From Anaerofustis butyriciformans (GTDB lineage: Bacteria > Bacillota > Clostridia > Eubacteriales > Anaerofustaceae): 64,000 nt of DNA. Under the pieces are notes generated by a model. That model saw only the letters and a list, made by a program, of their open reading frames with translations, was not told the origin of the DNA and ran no database searches. Of the stretch, positions 41,573-50,931 are shown piece after piece; position 1 is the first letter of the stretch, and every line of letters starts with the position of its first letter. The stretch lies in assembly GCF_036289385.1 (NCBI RefSeq), contig NZ_JAYFFH010000003.1:151837-215836 (forward strand), given 5' to 3'. Position numbers and translations under genes: made by a program.

Positions 41573-42442
41573 TTACAATCCTCTCATATATTCTTCTTTT
41601 AATGATATATTCCCATTTATTGCGTCATCTAAAGTTTTTAATAGATTTTCTTTATCTTTATTTAAAGTAGCTCTTAAGTTTAAATAGTTTGAGGCATGAT
41701 TTGAACGAAATACTGCATTTGAGCAGTTTAGATTTTCAATTAACAATTTTGTCTCTTTTAAAATATCCTTAGGTTCCAATAAATTAAATTCGCCATTTTC
41801 AATTTGTTGTTTTAATACTGTACCATCTTCAACCATAAGAGTTAATAGCCCTATATATTCAGGATCCATTTCAGATAAAACTTCTGCAGTTTTAATGGCA
41901 TGTTCTTCCCATAATTCACATCCTCCAAGACCCGATATAACAGTTACAGATATTTTTAGTCCTGCATCTTTAGCTTGTTTTGCTGCTTTTATCATTTCTT
42001 TTGCAGATGTTCTTTTTTTGACTTTCTTTAGTATTGTGTCACTTCCAGATTCAAGGCCTATATATAAAAGTTTTAATCCTTTTTCTTTTAATACTCTTAA
42101 ATCTCTTGGCTTTTTAAATAAAATACTTTTTGCTGTTGCATAACATGATACTTGCTTGCATTCCGGAAAAGTTTCTTTTATATAATCTAGAACTTCGTTT
42201 AAAGTTTCCATGTCGCTAAATAGTGCGTCGCCGTCAGCTAAAAATATTTTTTCTACATTATCATATGTCCTTCTTGCTTCGCTTAAATCTGCAAGTATAT
42301 AATTTAAATTTCTTATTCTGAATTTTTTATCTTTATACATACTGCAAAAAGTACAGCTGTTTTGTGAACATCCTATTGTTACTTGAACAATAAGGCTATA
42401 TGCTTCGCTTGGTGGTCTGTATACAATTCCTTCGTATCTCAT
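41573..42442 (-). CDS. radical SAM protein of unknown function
   Basis: A 289-residue radical SAM enzyme. The cluster motif is in VQVTIGCSQNSCTFCSMYKD: the visible cysteines are C-x4-C-x2-C, a spacing one base longer in residues than the canonical C-x3-C-x2-C. LADGDALF, YIGLESGSDTILKKVKKR and VTVISGLGG, typical of the Elp3/B12-independent group (COG1032-like), follow. There is no SPASM domain or accessory cluster. The substrate is unknown. It is followed downstream on the plus strand by nothing on the same unit; the DJ-1 gene lies just upstream on the same strand. Confidence 0.8.
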   Translation of the reverse strand: MRYEGIVYRPPSEAYSLIVQVTIGCSQNSCTFCSMYKDKKFRIRNLNYILADLSEARRTYDNVEKIFLADGDALFSDMETLNEVLDYIKETFPECKQVSCYATAKSILFKKPRDLRVLKEKGLKLLYIGLESGSDTILKKVKKRTSAKEMIKAAKQAKDAGLKISVTVISGLGGCELWEEHAIKTAEVLSEMDPEYIGLLTLMVEDGTVLKQQIENGEFNLLEPKDILKETKLLIENLNCSNAVFRSNHASNYLNLRATLNKDKENLLKTLDDAINGNISLKEEYMRGL

Positions 42443-42463
42443 ATTATCTCCTTCTTGTTAAAA

Positions 42464-42490
42464 TAAGAAGCTTCATTAAGAAGCTTCTTA
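42464..42490 (-). terminator. terminator after the DJ-1 gene
   Basis: An 11-bp perfect stem TAAGAAGCTTC/GAAGCTTCTTA with an ATTAA loop, at the stop codon of the DJ-1 gene. On the minus strand it is followed by TTTT, a short T run. Confidence 0.75.
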
Positions 42491-43021
42491 ATAGTATATT
42501 TCTTCTTTTATTTCCTTTTCTTTTTCTTCGCCTTCTAATGCTTTTAGAATTTCAAAACCAAAATCGATACTTGCTGCTGCAGATCTTCCTGTTATAAAGT
42601 TTTTATCTTTTACAACATATTTGTCTACATATGTTCCACCAAAATCTTCATTCATTGATGTAAAACATGTGTAATTTTTGTCTTTTAAGTATCCAGCTCT
42701 GCCTAAAATAGTAGGACCAGCACAAATTGCACATATTAATTTATCTTTATCATTAAATTCTTTTATTAAGGCTTGTACTTCTTTACTTGCTTCTATTGCA
42801 ACATATTCCGGTCCGCCAGGTAATATTAAAGCACTGTAATCATCACCGTTTAGTTTTGAGAAAGGTTTTAAATTTGTGCATGTAAGACCGAATCTTCCTG
42901 TTGCATCTTTATCAAGTAGTGAATAAATATCAACTTCAACTCCGCCTCTTCTTAAAATTGCATATGTTCCGATTGCTTCAACTTCTTCAAATCCGTCTGT
43001 TATTACCATACATACTTTCAT
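42488..43021 (-). CDS. DJ-1/PfpI family protein
   Basis: A 177-residue flavodoxin-like protein. N-terminal VCMVITDGFEEVEAIGTYAIL is the signature of the DJ-1/ThiJ/YajL group; LILPGGPEYV and the elbow CICAGPTILGRAG with the conserved cysteine (about residue 101) follow. Proteins of this family have been linked to glyoxalase/deglycase, chaperone and oxidation-sensing activities; which applies here is not visible. The gene is single, with a hairpin at its end and the sigma-54 regulator transcribed away on the other strand. Confidence 0.9.
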   Translation of the reverse strand: MKVCMVITDGFEEVEAIGTYAILRRGGVEVDIYSLLDKDATGRFGLTCTNLKPFSKLNGDDYSALILPGGPEYVAIEASKEVQALIKEFNDKDKLICAICAGPTILGRAGYLKDKNYTCFTSMNEDFGGTYVDKYVVKDKNFITGRSAAASIDFGFEILKALEGEEKEKEIKEEIYY

Positions 43022-43223
43022 ATTTATATATCTCCTTTATCATTATTATCATATTAATAATTATATTATATCACTTATTCTTGATAATAGGGGATAGATT
43101 TTATGTATATAATATTTATTTAATATGTGTAAACGAATAAAATATATTTGTTGATTTATATATAGATAGTGTGTATTATATTATATATAGAATATCGAGT
43201 GTGTAAAATGGAGAGGTAAACTT

Positions 43224-45956
43224 ATGAACAGAAAGGAGTTAGTATATGATATTTTAAGAAAATATCAATATGAACGAGAAAATGTAAAAAATGTAGAAGA
43301 TATTGGTCTTGATGCCAGTGAAATATCTGAGCTAATTAATGCTGATAGAAGTAATACAAGTAGGTATCTTAACGAACTTGTGAAAGAAGAAAAAATTATA
43401 AAATTAGATGGAAGACCCGTAAAGTTTGTTGAAAAAGAAATATACAATAATTTTATAAACGAAAAAAATAATGATATAGAAGATGTGGATCCTTTTAAAA
43501 ATCTAATTGGTTTTAACTCATCTTTAAAATCTCATATTGAGCAGGCAAAGTCAGCGGTATTATATCCGCCAAGAGGGCTTCATACTTTAATTACAGGTCC
43601 CACAGGTACAGGAAAAAGTACTTTTGCGGAAAAAATATATGAATATGCAATAGAAATGAAGACAATAGATAGCGATGCAAAATTTGTTGTTTTTAACTGC
43701 GCTGAATATGCAGAAAATCCTCAACTTGTAATGTCTCAGCTTTTTGGTCATATTAAAGGAGCTTTTACGGGTGCAGATAAAGAGAAAAGCGGACTTATTG
43801 ATGAAGCGAACGGCGGAGTTCTTTTCCTAGATGAAATTCATAGACTTTCTCCCGAGTGTCAAGAATTACTGTTTATGTTAATGGATAAGCATGTATTTAG
43901 AAGACTTGGAGAAACAGGAGGACAAAGAAAAGCAGATGTTCTTATTATTGGTGCAACCACTGAAGATATAAATGCTTCTTTGCTTCAAACTTTTTTAAGA
44001 AGAATGCCTGTTACAATTAATCTTCCTTCGTTAAAAGAAAGGCATTTATCTGAAAGATTGCAGCTTATAGAAAGTATATTGTCAAGTGAGCAGACAAATA
44101 TGGATGTTTCCATAAGAGTTCATAAAGATGCTTTGATTGCTCTTTTATTATATGAGTGTAAGGGGAATGTCGGACAGCTTAAAGCTGATATTCAACTTTT
44201 GTGTGCAAGAGGCTTTTTGGATTATAAAGTGCACAATAAAAAATACGTGGAAATTTGTACATCTATACTTCCTGAACATATACAAGAAGGTCTTTTATAT
44301 TCAAAGAATAAAAATGATTTGATTGACTTTATTAAAAATTCGGAAGAATATCATTATTTTAATAATAAAGAATTTGCAGTAGAACAAAATAGTGATTCCA
44401 ATCTTGTTGCTCATATCAATGATAAATATAACGATTTTATCAAAATGGGAAGAAGTAGCATGGAGATAAGCAATATAATAAATTCTGATTTGGACGAATA
44501 TTTCAATCAAATTTTTGAAAAATACAAAATAGATGAAAGAGATATTCACAAAGAAAGTTTATTAAAAATTGTTGATATTAAGGTATTGGAAACTTGTGAA
44601 GATGCAATTCAATTTGCGGAAATGAAGCTTGGAAGAAAGCTTTCTGACAGAATAAAAATAGGAATGATAATGCATATTAATTCCATGGTTGCAAGAGTTT
44701 CAAACGGAACATACATAAAAAATGATAAGATAAATGAAATTGTACTAAATAATCCAAAGGAACTAAAGATTGCCAAATTTATTTTTGCTTTATTGGAAGA
44801 GGATTTGAGTATAAAAATTCCAAAACATGAAATTGGATTTTTAACTATGTTTTTATGTGCGCCGGAAGAAATAGAAAACAAAAGTAATATAGGCGTTATT
44901 GTAATGGCTCACGGAAACTCTACAGCAAGCAGTATGGCTGATTTTGTAAATAATTTATTAAATACGCACCATTGCAGAGCTTTGGATATGCCTATGGATA
45001 TGAGTACAAGCACTGCATTAAATAACCTTTGCGATATGATAAATGATACCGATGAGGGCAGAGGGGTACTTCTTCTTGTAGATATGGGTTCTCTTAATAT
45101 GATGGGAGAAATGGCCATGAAAAAAACAGGAAAGAATATTTGTACTGTAGAAATGGTATCTACCTTACTTGTTATAGAGGCTGTCAGAAAGGCAAGCCTA
45201 AGAGATACGGATTTAATTTCCTTAAAAAAAGATTTAGAAAATATTTATCAAAATTTACACAGTAAAATAAGTGTTTTACCTGCGCCTTATGAAAAACAAA
45301 AAACAATTATAACAACCTGTATTTCAGGAAAAGGTGTTGCAGTAAAAATTGATAATATAATAAAAGAATCCATTGATGTAAATAAATATAATGTGGTAAT
45401 AAAACATTTGGATATATTAAGTGCAGACAATATTGACAAGGTTTTAGAAGAAAAAGGAATAAGCGATGTTATAGCTGTTGTGGGAACAGTGGATTTAAAA
45501 ATTAATAATATTCCATTTATTCCTATAAATGAGCTTATTGTAGGAAACGGAATAAGTATTTTACATCAGTTGTTAAATGGTCAGAAGTATATTCAAAATC
45601 AAGAAGATACAATTATTAATAAAACGGTTGTTAAAGAAACCTTAAAAAATATACTTACATTTTTAAATTATGAAAAAGCAAGTGTACTTTTGATTGACGC
45701 TTTTAATGATATTTTTTCAAAATTGGCACTTCCTGTTGGGAAAGATGTATTTTTAAGATTTATTATGCATACAGGATGTATGCTTGAAAGAGTTATAAAA
45801 AACGAATCTATTCCACATCTTAATGCAGGAGAATTTATAGAAGAACATAAGGAAGAGTATAAAATAATAAAAGAAGCGTTCTTTAAATGCGAAGAAGATT
45901 TTAATATTTTTATACCAAAGGATGAAATTTCTTATATAATAGAGCTTTTACATTAA
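43224..45956 (+). CDS. levR: LevR-type sigma-54-dependent PTS transcriptional activator
   Basis: A 910-residue activator. N-terminal winged helix (1-68). AAA+ domain: Walker A GPTGTGKST (125-133), the sigma-54-contacting GAFTGA (179-184) and Walker B VLFLDE (199-204). PRD1 follows, then a mannose-type EIIA domain starting at about 555 (VIVMAHGNSTASSM, with the phosphoaccepting histidine), an EIIB-like domain at about 696 (CISGKGVAVKI) and a C-terminal PRD2 with HTGCMLERV (about 849). This is the LevR/ManR layout. It should read PTS phosphorylation and activate the downstream -24/-12 promoter with RpoN. RBS GGAGAGG. The symbol is by class; the sugar is not identified. Confidence 0.93.
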   Translation: MNRKELVYDILRKYQYERENVKNVEDIGLDASEISELINADRSNTSRYLNELVKEEKIIKLDGRPVKFVEKEIYNNFINEKNNDIEDVDPFKNLIGFNSSLKSHIEQAKSAVLYPPRGLHTLITGPTGTGKSTFAEKIYEYAIEMKTIDSDAKFVVFNCAEYAENPQLVMSQLFGHIKGAFTGADKEKSGLIDEANGGVLFLDEIHRLSPECQELLFMLMDKHVFRRLGETGGQRKADVLIIGATTEDINASLLQTFLRRMPVTINLPSLKERHLSERLQLIESILSSEQTNMDVSIRVHKDALIALLLYECKGNVGQLKADIQLLCARGFLDYKVHNKKYVEICTSILPEHIQEGLLYSKNKNDLIDFIKNSEEYHYFNNKEFAVEQNSDSNLVAHINDKYNDFIKMGRSSMEISNIINSDLDEYFNQIFEKYKIDERDIHKESLLKIVDIKVLETCEDAIQFAEMKLGRKLSDRIKIGMIMHINSMVARVSNGTYIKNDKINEIVLNNPKELKIAKFIFALLEEDLSIKIPKHEIGFLTMFLCAPEEIENKSNIGVIVMAHGNSTASSMADFVNNLLNTHHCRALDMPMDMSTSTALNNLCDMINDTDEGRGVLLLVDMGSLNMMGEMAMKKTGKNICTVEMVSTLLVIEAVRKASLRDTDLISLKKDLENIYQNLHSKISVLPAPYEKQKTIITTCISGKGVAVKIDNIIKESIDVNKYNVVIKHLDILSADNIDKVLEEKGISDVIAVVGTVDLKINNIPFIPINELIVGNGISILHQLLNGQKYIQNQEDTIINKTVVKETLKNILTFLNYEKASVLLIDAFNDIFSKLALPVGKDVFLRFIMHTGCMLERVIKNESIPHLNAGEFIEEHKEEYKIIKEAFFKCEEDFNIFIPKDEISYIIELLH

Positions 45957-45998
45957 TACACAGTAAAATTATTTTACAGTAAAACTTACACAGTATAA
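45957..45998 (+). promoter_or_regulatory. tandem activator sites (UAS) upstream of the PTS operon
   Basis: Three direct CAGTA-containing elements lie at 45957-45968 (ACACAGTAAAA), 45975-45984 (TTACAGTAAAA) and 45987-45998 (TTACACAGTATAA), about 90-125 bases before the -24/-12 promoter. That is the position expected for a LevR/ManR-type enhancer. Confidence 0.65.
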
Positions 45999-46083
45999 TT
46001 ATAAAAAATTTTTTAAAAATTTTTTTAAGTCAAATACCTGTTATTTGGCTTATTTTTTTATAAATTCTAATTACACACAAAAG

Positions 46084-46100
46084 TTGGCACGCTTTTTGCA
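46084..46100 (+). promoter_or_regulatory. sigma-54 promoter of the PTS operon
   Basis: TTGGCAC (46084-46090) and TTGCA (46096-46100), with GG-N10-GC exactly as in the sigma-54 consensus. The start of transcription should be near 46111, which excludes an ATG at 46107 as the PTS start and supports 46146. Confidence 0.93.
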
Positions 46101-46145
46101 TTATATATGGCAAATGATAAAAGAAAAATGAAAGGGGGTAAATTC

Positions 46146-46547
46146 ATGATTGGGATATTAGTAGTAACACATGGAAATGCCGGAATAGAATTAGTAAAAA
46201 GCAGCGAGTTAATTATCGGGCATCAAGAAAAAATAGATGCGTTATCTTTAAATCATGGGGATGATATTAATGAACTTGAACAAAAGGTGGCAAAAAAATC
46301 AGCCGAGCTTGATGATGGAAGCGGAGTTCTTGTAATGGTTGATTTGCTTGGCGGAAGTCCTTGCAACGTAACAGGTAAGAATATAAAAGGTTCTGACAAT
46401 ATCGAATGCTTGACCGGTGTAAACTTACCTATGCTAATCGAAGCAATTGCTTCAAGAGAAAATAATTCCTTAAAAGATTTGGTAAATATTGCAAAAGATT
46501 CATCTCTTCAAGGAATTAAAGATTTAAGAAGTCTTATGTTTAATTAA
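46146..46547 (+). CDS. mannose-family PTS component EIIA
   Basis: A 133-residue phosphotransfer protein. The phosphorylated histidine is in ILVVTHGNAGIEL (H9), and VDLLGGSPCNVTGKN and GVNLPMLIEA are family motifs. It receives phosphate from HPr and passes it to EIIB. RBS AAAGGGGG precedes the ATG at 46146; an earlier ATG at 46107 lies at or before the predicted transcription start. First gene of the sigma-54 operon. Confidence 0.94.
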   Translation: MIGILVVTHGNAGIELVKSSELIIGHQEKIDALSLNHGDDINELEQKVAKKSAELDDGSGVLVMVDLLGGSPCNVTGKNIKGSDNIECLTGVNLPMLIEAIASRENNSLKDLVNIAKDSSLQGIKDLRSLMFN

Positions 46548-46594
46548 TTTTTTATATTGTCATTATTCATAAAAAATAAAAGGAGGAGGTAAAA

Positions 46595-47092
46595 ATGGCA
46601 AAAATTAATCTTGTTAGAATCGACAGCAGACTTATTCACGGGCAGGTAATAACAAAATGGTTAAAAATGTCAGGTGCGAACAGAATAATCATCGTTGATG
46701 ACGAACTTGCAAAAGATGACTTTATGTCTATTATCTATACAACTGCAGCTCCAAAAGACGTTAGCGTAGAAATACTTAGTGTTGAAGATGCTAAAAAGGG
46801 CTGGATGGAAAATGAACTTGGAAACGGAAATTTATTAATTTTATTTAAAGATATTAAAACATGTTATGAACTTAAAAATGAGGGAGTTAATATTGAAAAA
46901 ATCCAAATTGGAGGACTTCCAAGTGCTCCGGGTAGAACTGTTATTTTAAGAGCAGTATCATTTGATGAAGATGACGTTTCAAAATTAAAAGAACTTCATG
47001 ATGCAGGAGTTGAAATAAATATACATATTATTCCTGAAGAACCAAAAATGAACTATGAAAATATGATTAAAAAATTTGAAGAAAAAAAATAA
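46595..47092 (+). CDS. mannose-family PTS component EIIB
   Basis: A 165-residue protein with the phosphoaccepting histidine in RIDSRLIHGQVITKW (about residue 15), and IIVVDDELAKDDF typical of EIIB(man). It transfers the phosphate to the incoming sugar. RBS AGGAGGAGG lies upstream. It is placed after EIIA and before EIIC. Separate A and B proteins are the rule for many catabolic man-type systems, unlike the fused AB of ManX. Confidence 0.95.
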   Translation: MAKINLVRIDSRLIHGQVITKWLKMSGANRIIIVDDELAKDDFMSIIYTTAAPKDVSVEILSVEDAKKGWMENELGNGNLLILFKDIKTCYELKNEGVNIEKIQIGGLPSAPGRTVILRAVSFDEDDVSKLKELHDAGVEINIHIIPEEPKMNYENMIKKFEEKK

Positions 47093-47114
47093 GAAATAGT
47101 TAAGGAGAAATATT

Positions 47115-47864
47115 ATGTTATTAACATTAGCGATTGTAGCCGGTCTTTGGTACTGGATTAGTCAAAGTAAATTAGGTTATACATTCCACTGGGCGATTTG
47201 CCAACCGATCGTTATGGCACTGCCTTTTGGTCTTATATATGGAGATGTTGCAAAAGCAATGATTATAGGGGCATCTCTAGAAATGGTATATCTTGGTATG
47301 GTTGCTGCCGGAGCAAATATTCCAGCAGATGAAAGTTTAGCAGGCGTTATTGCTATTCCAATAGCTTTAGTTTCAGATATTCCTGCTGCAACAGCAGTTA
47401 CACTTGCAATTCCTTTTGGTTTACTTGGTGTATTACAAGATCAAATCAGAAGAACAATTCAAGCAAGTTTTGCTCATAAAGCAGATAAATATGCAGAAGA
47501 ATGCAATATTAAAGGAATAGAAAGATGTGCGATATTATTCCCTTTAATTTTAGGATTTTTCTTAAGATTCCCACCTGTATTTTTAGCTAATTATTTTGGA
47601 GCGGGTGTTGTAGAAAATATTTTAGCGGCTATACCAGTTTGGTTAACTCATGGTTTAGAAGTTACAGGCGGCGTATTACCTGCACTTGGTTTTGCTATTA
47701 CAGTATTTATTATTGGAAAGAAGACATATTTACCATTCTTTATTTTAGGATTCTTTATGGTTCAATACTTACAAATTAGTGTAATGGCAGCTGCAATATT
47801 CGGAACATGTATGGCATTACTTATTATCTTCTTAAGAAGAGAAAATCAAAATACTACAACCTAA
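47115..47864 (+). CDS. mannose-family PTS component EIIC
   Basis: A 249-residue integral membrane protein with about six to seven helices. It has the family's QPIVMALPFGLIYGD and LGASLEMVYLG-like (GASLEMVYLGMVAAGAN) motif and PIALVSDIPAA. EIIC with EIID forms the substrate channel. The start is the ATG after AAGGAG. Confidence 0.93.
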   Translation: MLLTLAIVAGLWYWISQSKLGYTFHWAICQPIVMALPFGLIYGDVAKAMIIGASLEMVYLGMVAAGANIPADESLAGVIAIPIALVSDIPAATAVTLAIPFGLLGVLQDQIRRTIQASFAHKADKYAEECNIKGIERCAILFPLILGFFLRFPPVFLANYFGAGVVENILAAIPVWLTHGLEVTGGVLPALGFAITVFIIGKKTYLPFFILGFFMVQYLQISVMAAAIFGTCMALLIIFLRRENQNTTT

Positions 47865-47876
47865 AAGGAGATTAAA

Positions 47877-48758
47877 ATGAAACAAGAAAATATGGAAAAA
47901 AATTTAGTTAACGAAGAAGTTAATGAAGTTGTTGAAAATAAAGAAGAACAAGCAGAAAAAATAACACAAAAAGATATTAATAAAGCATTTTTCAGATGGT
48001 GGGTTGACGTTGAAGTTGCAAGCTCATATGAAAGAATGCAAGGTATTCCATTTTGTTATTCAATGATACCAATTCTTAAAAAGTTATATAAGAAAAAAGA
48101 AGATTTAAGTTATGCTTTAAAAAATCACTTAAACTTCTTTAATAGTCAAGGTACATGGGGTACACCTATTCACGGTATGACTATAGCAATGGAAGAAGAA
48201 CTTCATGATGGCGATAGAGAAATGAGAGAAAATGCAATTACAGGTATTAAAACCGGTTTAATGGGACCTCTTGCAGGTATTGGAGATACCATTGACTGGG
48301 GTACATTAAAAACAATTATTGCAGGTATTGCGGTTACTTTTGGTATAACAGGTAGTGTATTAGGTGCGATTATTCCATTTGTATTCACAATCATTACATT
48401 CTTAATTGGTAAATATTTATGGAATATGGGATACAAACTTGGAAAAGAATCAGTTAAGAATATTCTTCAATCTGGTTGGATTAATGAACTTATTTCAGGT
48501 ACAGCTATTTTAGGGTTATTCATGATGGGTGCTTTAGCATCAAGTTATGTTAAATTAACTATTCCAATAGCCTTTACAGTTGGTGGTGCAGAAATGACAA
48601 TTCAAGGTATCTTGGATAGTATTGCTCCTGGATTATTACCTCTTGGTGTTGTATTTGGTATTTATTACATTCTTAAAAATAAAACACAAAAATATGGACT
48701 TATTTCAATCGGTATAGTTGCAATATCAATTTTAGGTGCAATGATAGGATTATTTTAA
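47877..48758 (+). CDS. mannose-family PTS component EIID
   Basis: A 293-residue membrane protein. A charged N-terminal extension (residues 1-35, rich in glutamate and asparagine) precedes the conserved ITQKDINKAFFRWWVDVEVASSYERMQG, followed by FFNSQGTWGTPIHGMTIAMEEEL and LMGPLAGIGDTIDWGT. EIID is found only in the mannose family. The C-terminus holds four or more helices. RBS AAGGAG precedes the ATG, 12 bases after EIIC. Confidence 0.94.
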   Translation: MKQENMEKNLVNEEVNEVVENKEEQAEKITQKDINKAFFRWWVDVEVASSYERMQGIPFCYSMIPILKKLYKKKEDLSYALKNHLNFFNSQGTWGTPIHGMTIAMEEELHDGDREMRENAITGIKTGLMGPLAGIGDTIDWGTLKTIIAGIAVTFGITGSVLGAIIPFVFTIITFLIGKYLWNMGYKLGKESVKNILQSGWINELISGTAILGLFMMGALASSYVKLTIPIAFTVGGAEMTIQGILDSIAPGLLPLGVVFGIYYILKNKTQKYGLISIGIVAISILGAMIGLF

Positions 48759-48818
48759 ATAGATACATATATAAATAATAGATAAATTAGATGAATTTTT
48801 AGGAGGATTTAGACGGAT

Positions 48819-49697
48819 ATGTTAGTCAGAATGGATGAAATTTTAAAGAAAGCTAAAGAAGGAAAGTATGGGGTTGCGGCGCCAAATGTTTATAACGATA
48901 TTAGTGTAAAAGCTTGTTACGAGGCTGCTGATAAATTAAACTCTCCAATTATTTTAGATTGTGCCGGACTTCCTTTCCTTGAAGAAACTGCGGATATCGT
49001 AAGATTTTATGAAAGAAAATACCCACATGTTGTAGCAGCATTAAACTTAGACCATGGCGGTCCTTTTGAAGAGATTGTTCATGCGATTAAATATGGTTTT
49101 ACATCTGTAATGATAGATAGATCAACTCTTGAATTTGATGAAAATGTAAGAGAAGTAAAAGAAGTTGTAAAAATTGCCCATGGTGCAGATGTTTCTGTTG
49201 AAGCTGAACTTGGACATGTAGGACAAGGCTTTGAATATGAACAAACAAGAGATGCTGGTCTTACAAAAAAAGAAGATGCTTTAAGATATATTGACTTAAC
49301 AGGTGTTGATTGTCTTGCTGTTGCAGTTGGAACATCACATGGTACATATAAGGGAACTCCACATTTAGAGTTTGAATTATTAGATGATTTAAGTAAATCA
49401 ATTGATATTCCTCTTGTATTACATGGTGGTTCAGGTACAGGAGATGATAACTTACAAAAAGCAGTACAAACAGGTATTCAAAAAGTTAACTTATTTACAG
49501 ACTTAAGTACAGCAGCATTAAATGCAATGGTTAAATATCTTGACTTTGACTGGGACGGTATGAAACAAGACGGTTCAAAAGGTGAATTTGGTAACTTAAA
49601 AGCTAATTTATGCGATATTTCAATTGTCGCAAAAGACGGTTTTGTTGAATCTTTAGAACATTACATTAAACTTTTTGGTTCAAACGGAAAAGCTTAA
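48819..49697 (+). CDS. class II (zinc-dependent) sugar-phosphate aldolase
   Basis: A 292-residue aldolase of the fructose-bisphosphate/tagatose-bisphosphate/ketose-1-phosphate class. It has the LDHGG metal and substrate region (zinc histidine), VEAELGHVGQG, AVAVGTSHGTYKG with another zinc-binding histidine, and VLHGGSGTGDDNLQ, which binds the phosphate. It would split a phosphorylated ketose into dihydroxyacetone phosphate and an aldehyde. No sugar kinase gene is present, so a 1-phosphate or 6-phosphate produced directly by the PTS may be the substrate. RBS AGGAGG is 12 bases before the ATG at 48819; an ATG at 48831 is the alternative. Confidence 0.9.
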   Translation: MLVRMDEILKKAKEGKYGVAAPNVYNDISVKACYEAADKLNSPIILDCAGLPFLEETADIVRFYERKYPHVVAALNLDHGGPFEEIVHAIKYGFTSVMIDRSTLEFDENVREVKEVVKIAHGADVSVEAELGHVGQGFEYEQTRDAGLTKKEDALRYIDLTGVDCLAVAVGTSHGTYKGTPHLEFELLDDLSKSIDIPLVLHGGSGTGDDNLQKAVQTGIQKVNLFTDLSTAALNAMVKYLDFDWDGMKQDGSKGEFGNLKANLCDISIVAKDGFVESLEHYIKLFGSNGKA

Positions 49698-49739
49698 TTT
49701 ATAAAAAATTAATTAAAATAAACTGTATAAGGAGATATT

Positions 49740-50903
49740 ATGAACAACTTTAATTTTTTATGTGATACTAAGTTTATTTTCGGTAAAGAAACCGAAAAAA
49801 CTGTAGGCAGTGAAATAAAACAATATGGTAAAAAAGTCTTATTTGTAAATGACGGCGGGGATTATTTAAAAACAACCGGTTTATATGATTCTGTTGTAAA
49901 TTCTTTAAATGAAGAAAATTTAGAATTTATAGAATTAAGCGGTGTTAAAGCAAATCCCGAAGTTGAACTTGTAAGAGAAGGTATTGAAATTTGTAAAAAA
50001 GAAAACATTGATTTTATTTTAGCAGTAGGTGGCGGAAGCGTTATTGACACTGCAAAATCAATCGGTGTAGGTGTTTATTACAACGGTGATGTATGGGATA
50101 TTTATGAAGGAGTTGGAACAATAAACGATACTTTGCCAGTAGGTGTTGTTCTTACAATTCCTGGAACTGGAAGTGAATCAAGTATATCTTCTATTTTAAC
50201 AAACGGTAATTCTAAAAGAGCCATTGATGATGTAAGAATGAGACCTGTATTTGCAGTTATGAATCCTGAACTTACATATTCTCTTCCTCCATTCCAAACA
50301 ACAGCAGGTTGTGTAGATATTATATCTCATGTATTTGAAAGATATTTTACAAACACAAAACATGTTGAATTTACTGACAGATTATGTGAAAGCACAATTA
50401 AAACAATTATTGACAATGTATATAAAGTTTTAAAAGATCCAAAAGATTATGAAGCAAGAGCAGAAATAATGTGGGCTGGAACAATTGCTCATAACGGAAT
50501 TTTAGGAGTAGGCAGAGACGAATGCTGGGGCGCTCATATGATAGGCCATGAACTTAGCGGTGAATATAAAATTACTCACGGAACAACACTTGCTCTTATT
50601 CTTCCTCATTGGATGAAATATGTATATAAACATGATGTAATGCGTTTTGTAAGATATGCAGTAGAGGTTTGGGGAATCAGACAAAATTATGATGATCCTG
50701 AAGAAACAGCTCTTGCAGGTATTGCAAAAACAAAAGAATTCTTTGAATCAGTTGGACAACCTACATGTTTAAAAGACGTAAACGTAGGGGATGAAAAAAT
50801 CGTTGAAATGGCAGAAAAATGCACAAAGAACGGTAATGTAGGCGGATTCGTTTCACTAAGCAAAGAAGATGTAATCAATATTTATAAAAGTGCTTTAGAA
50901 TAA
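49740..50903 (+). CDS. iron-containing alcohol dehydrogenase (second, pathway-linked)
   Basis: A 387-residue group III dehydrogenase. VGGGSVIDTAKSIGVG binds NAD(P), and metal-site histidines are in IISHVFERYF, GAHMIGHELSG and ITHGTTLAL. It differs clearly from the enzyme at 22546-23727. In this operon it would reduce the aldehyde released by the aldolase, such as a lactaldehyde- or glyceraldehyde-like product, and so regenerate NAD+. This role is inferred from neighbours. RBS AAGGAG. Confidence 0.9.
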   Translation: MNNFNFLCDTKFIFGKETEKTVGSEIKQYGKKVLFVNDGGDYLKTTGLYDSVVNSLNEENLEFIELSGVKANPEVELVREGIEICKKENIDFILAVGGGSVIDTAKSIGVGVYYNGDVWDIYEGVGTINDTLPVGVVLTIPGTGSESSISSILTNGNSKRAIDDVRMRPVFAVMNPELTYSLPPFQTTAGCVDIISHVFERYFTNTKHVEFTDRLCESTIKTIIDNVYKVLKDPKDYEARAEIMWAGTIAHNGILGVGRDECWGAHMIGHELSGEYKITHGTTLALILPHWMKYVYKHDVMRFVRYAVEVWGIRQNYDDPEETALAGIAKTKEFFESVGQPTCLKDVNVGDEKIVEMAEKCTKNGNVGGFVSLSKEDVINIYKSALE

Positions 50904-50931
50904 AATTATATGGTAAAAAGGAGAAATAAAA

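Noticed and set aside
46107..46145. ATG at 46107 as the start of the PTS EIIA
   Set aside because: It lies before the transcription start predicted from the sigma-54 promoter and has no RBS; the ATG at 46146 has AAAGGGGG.
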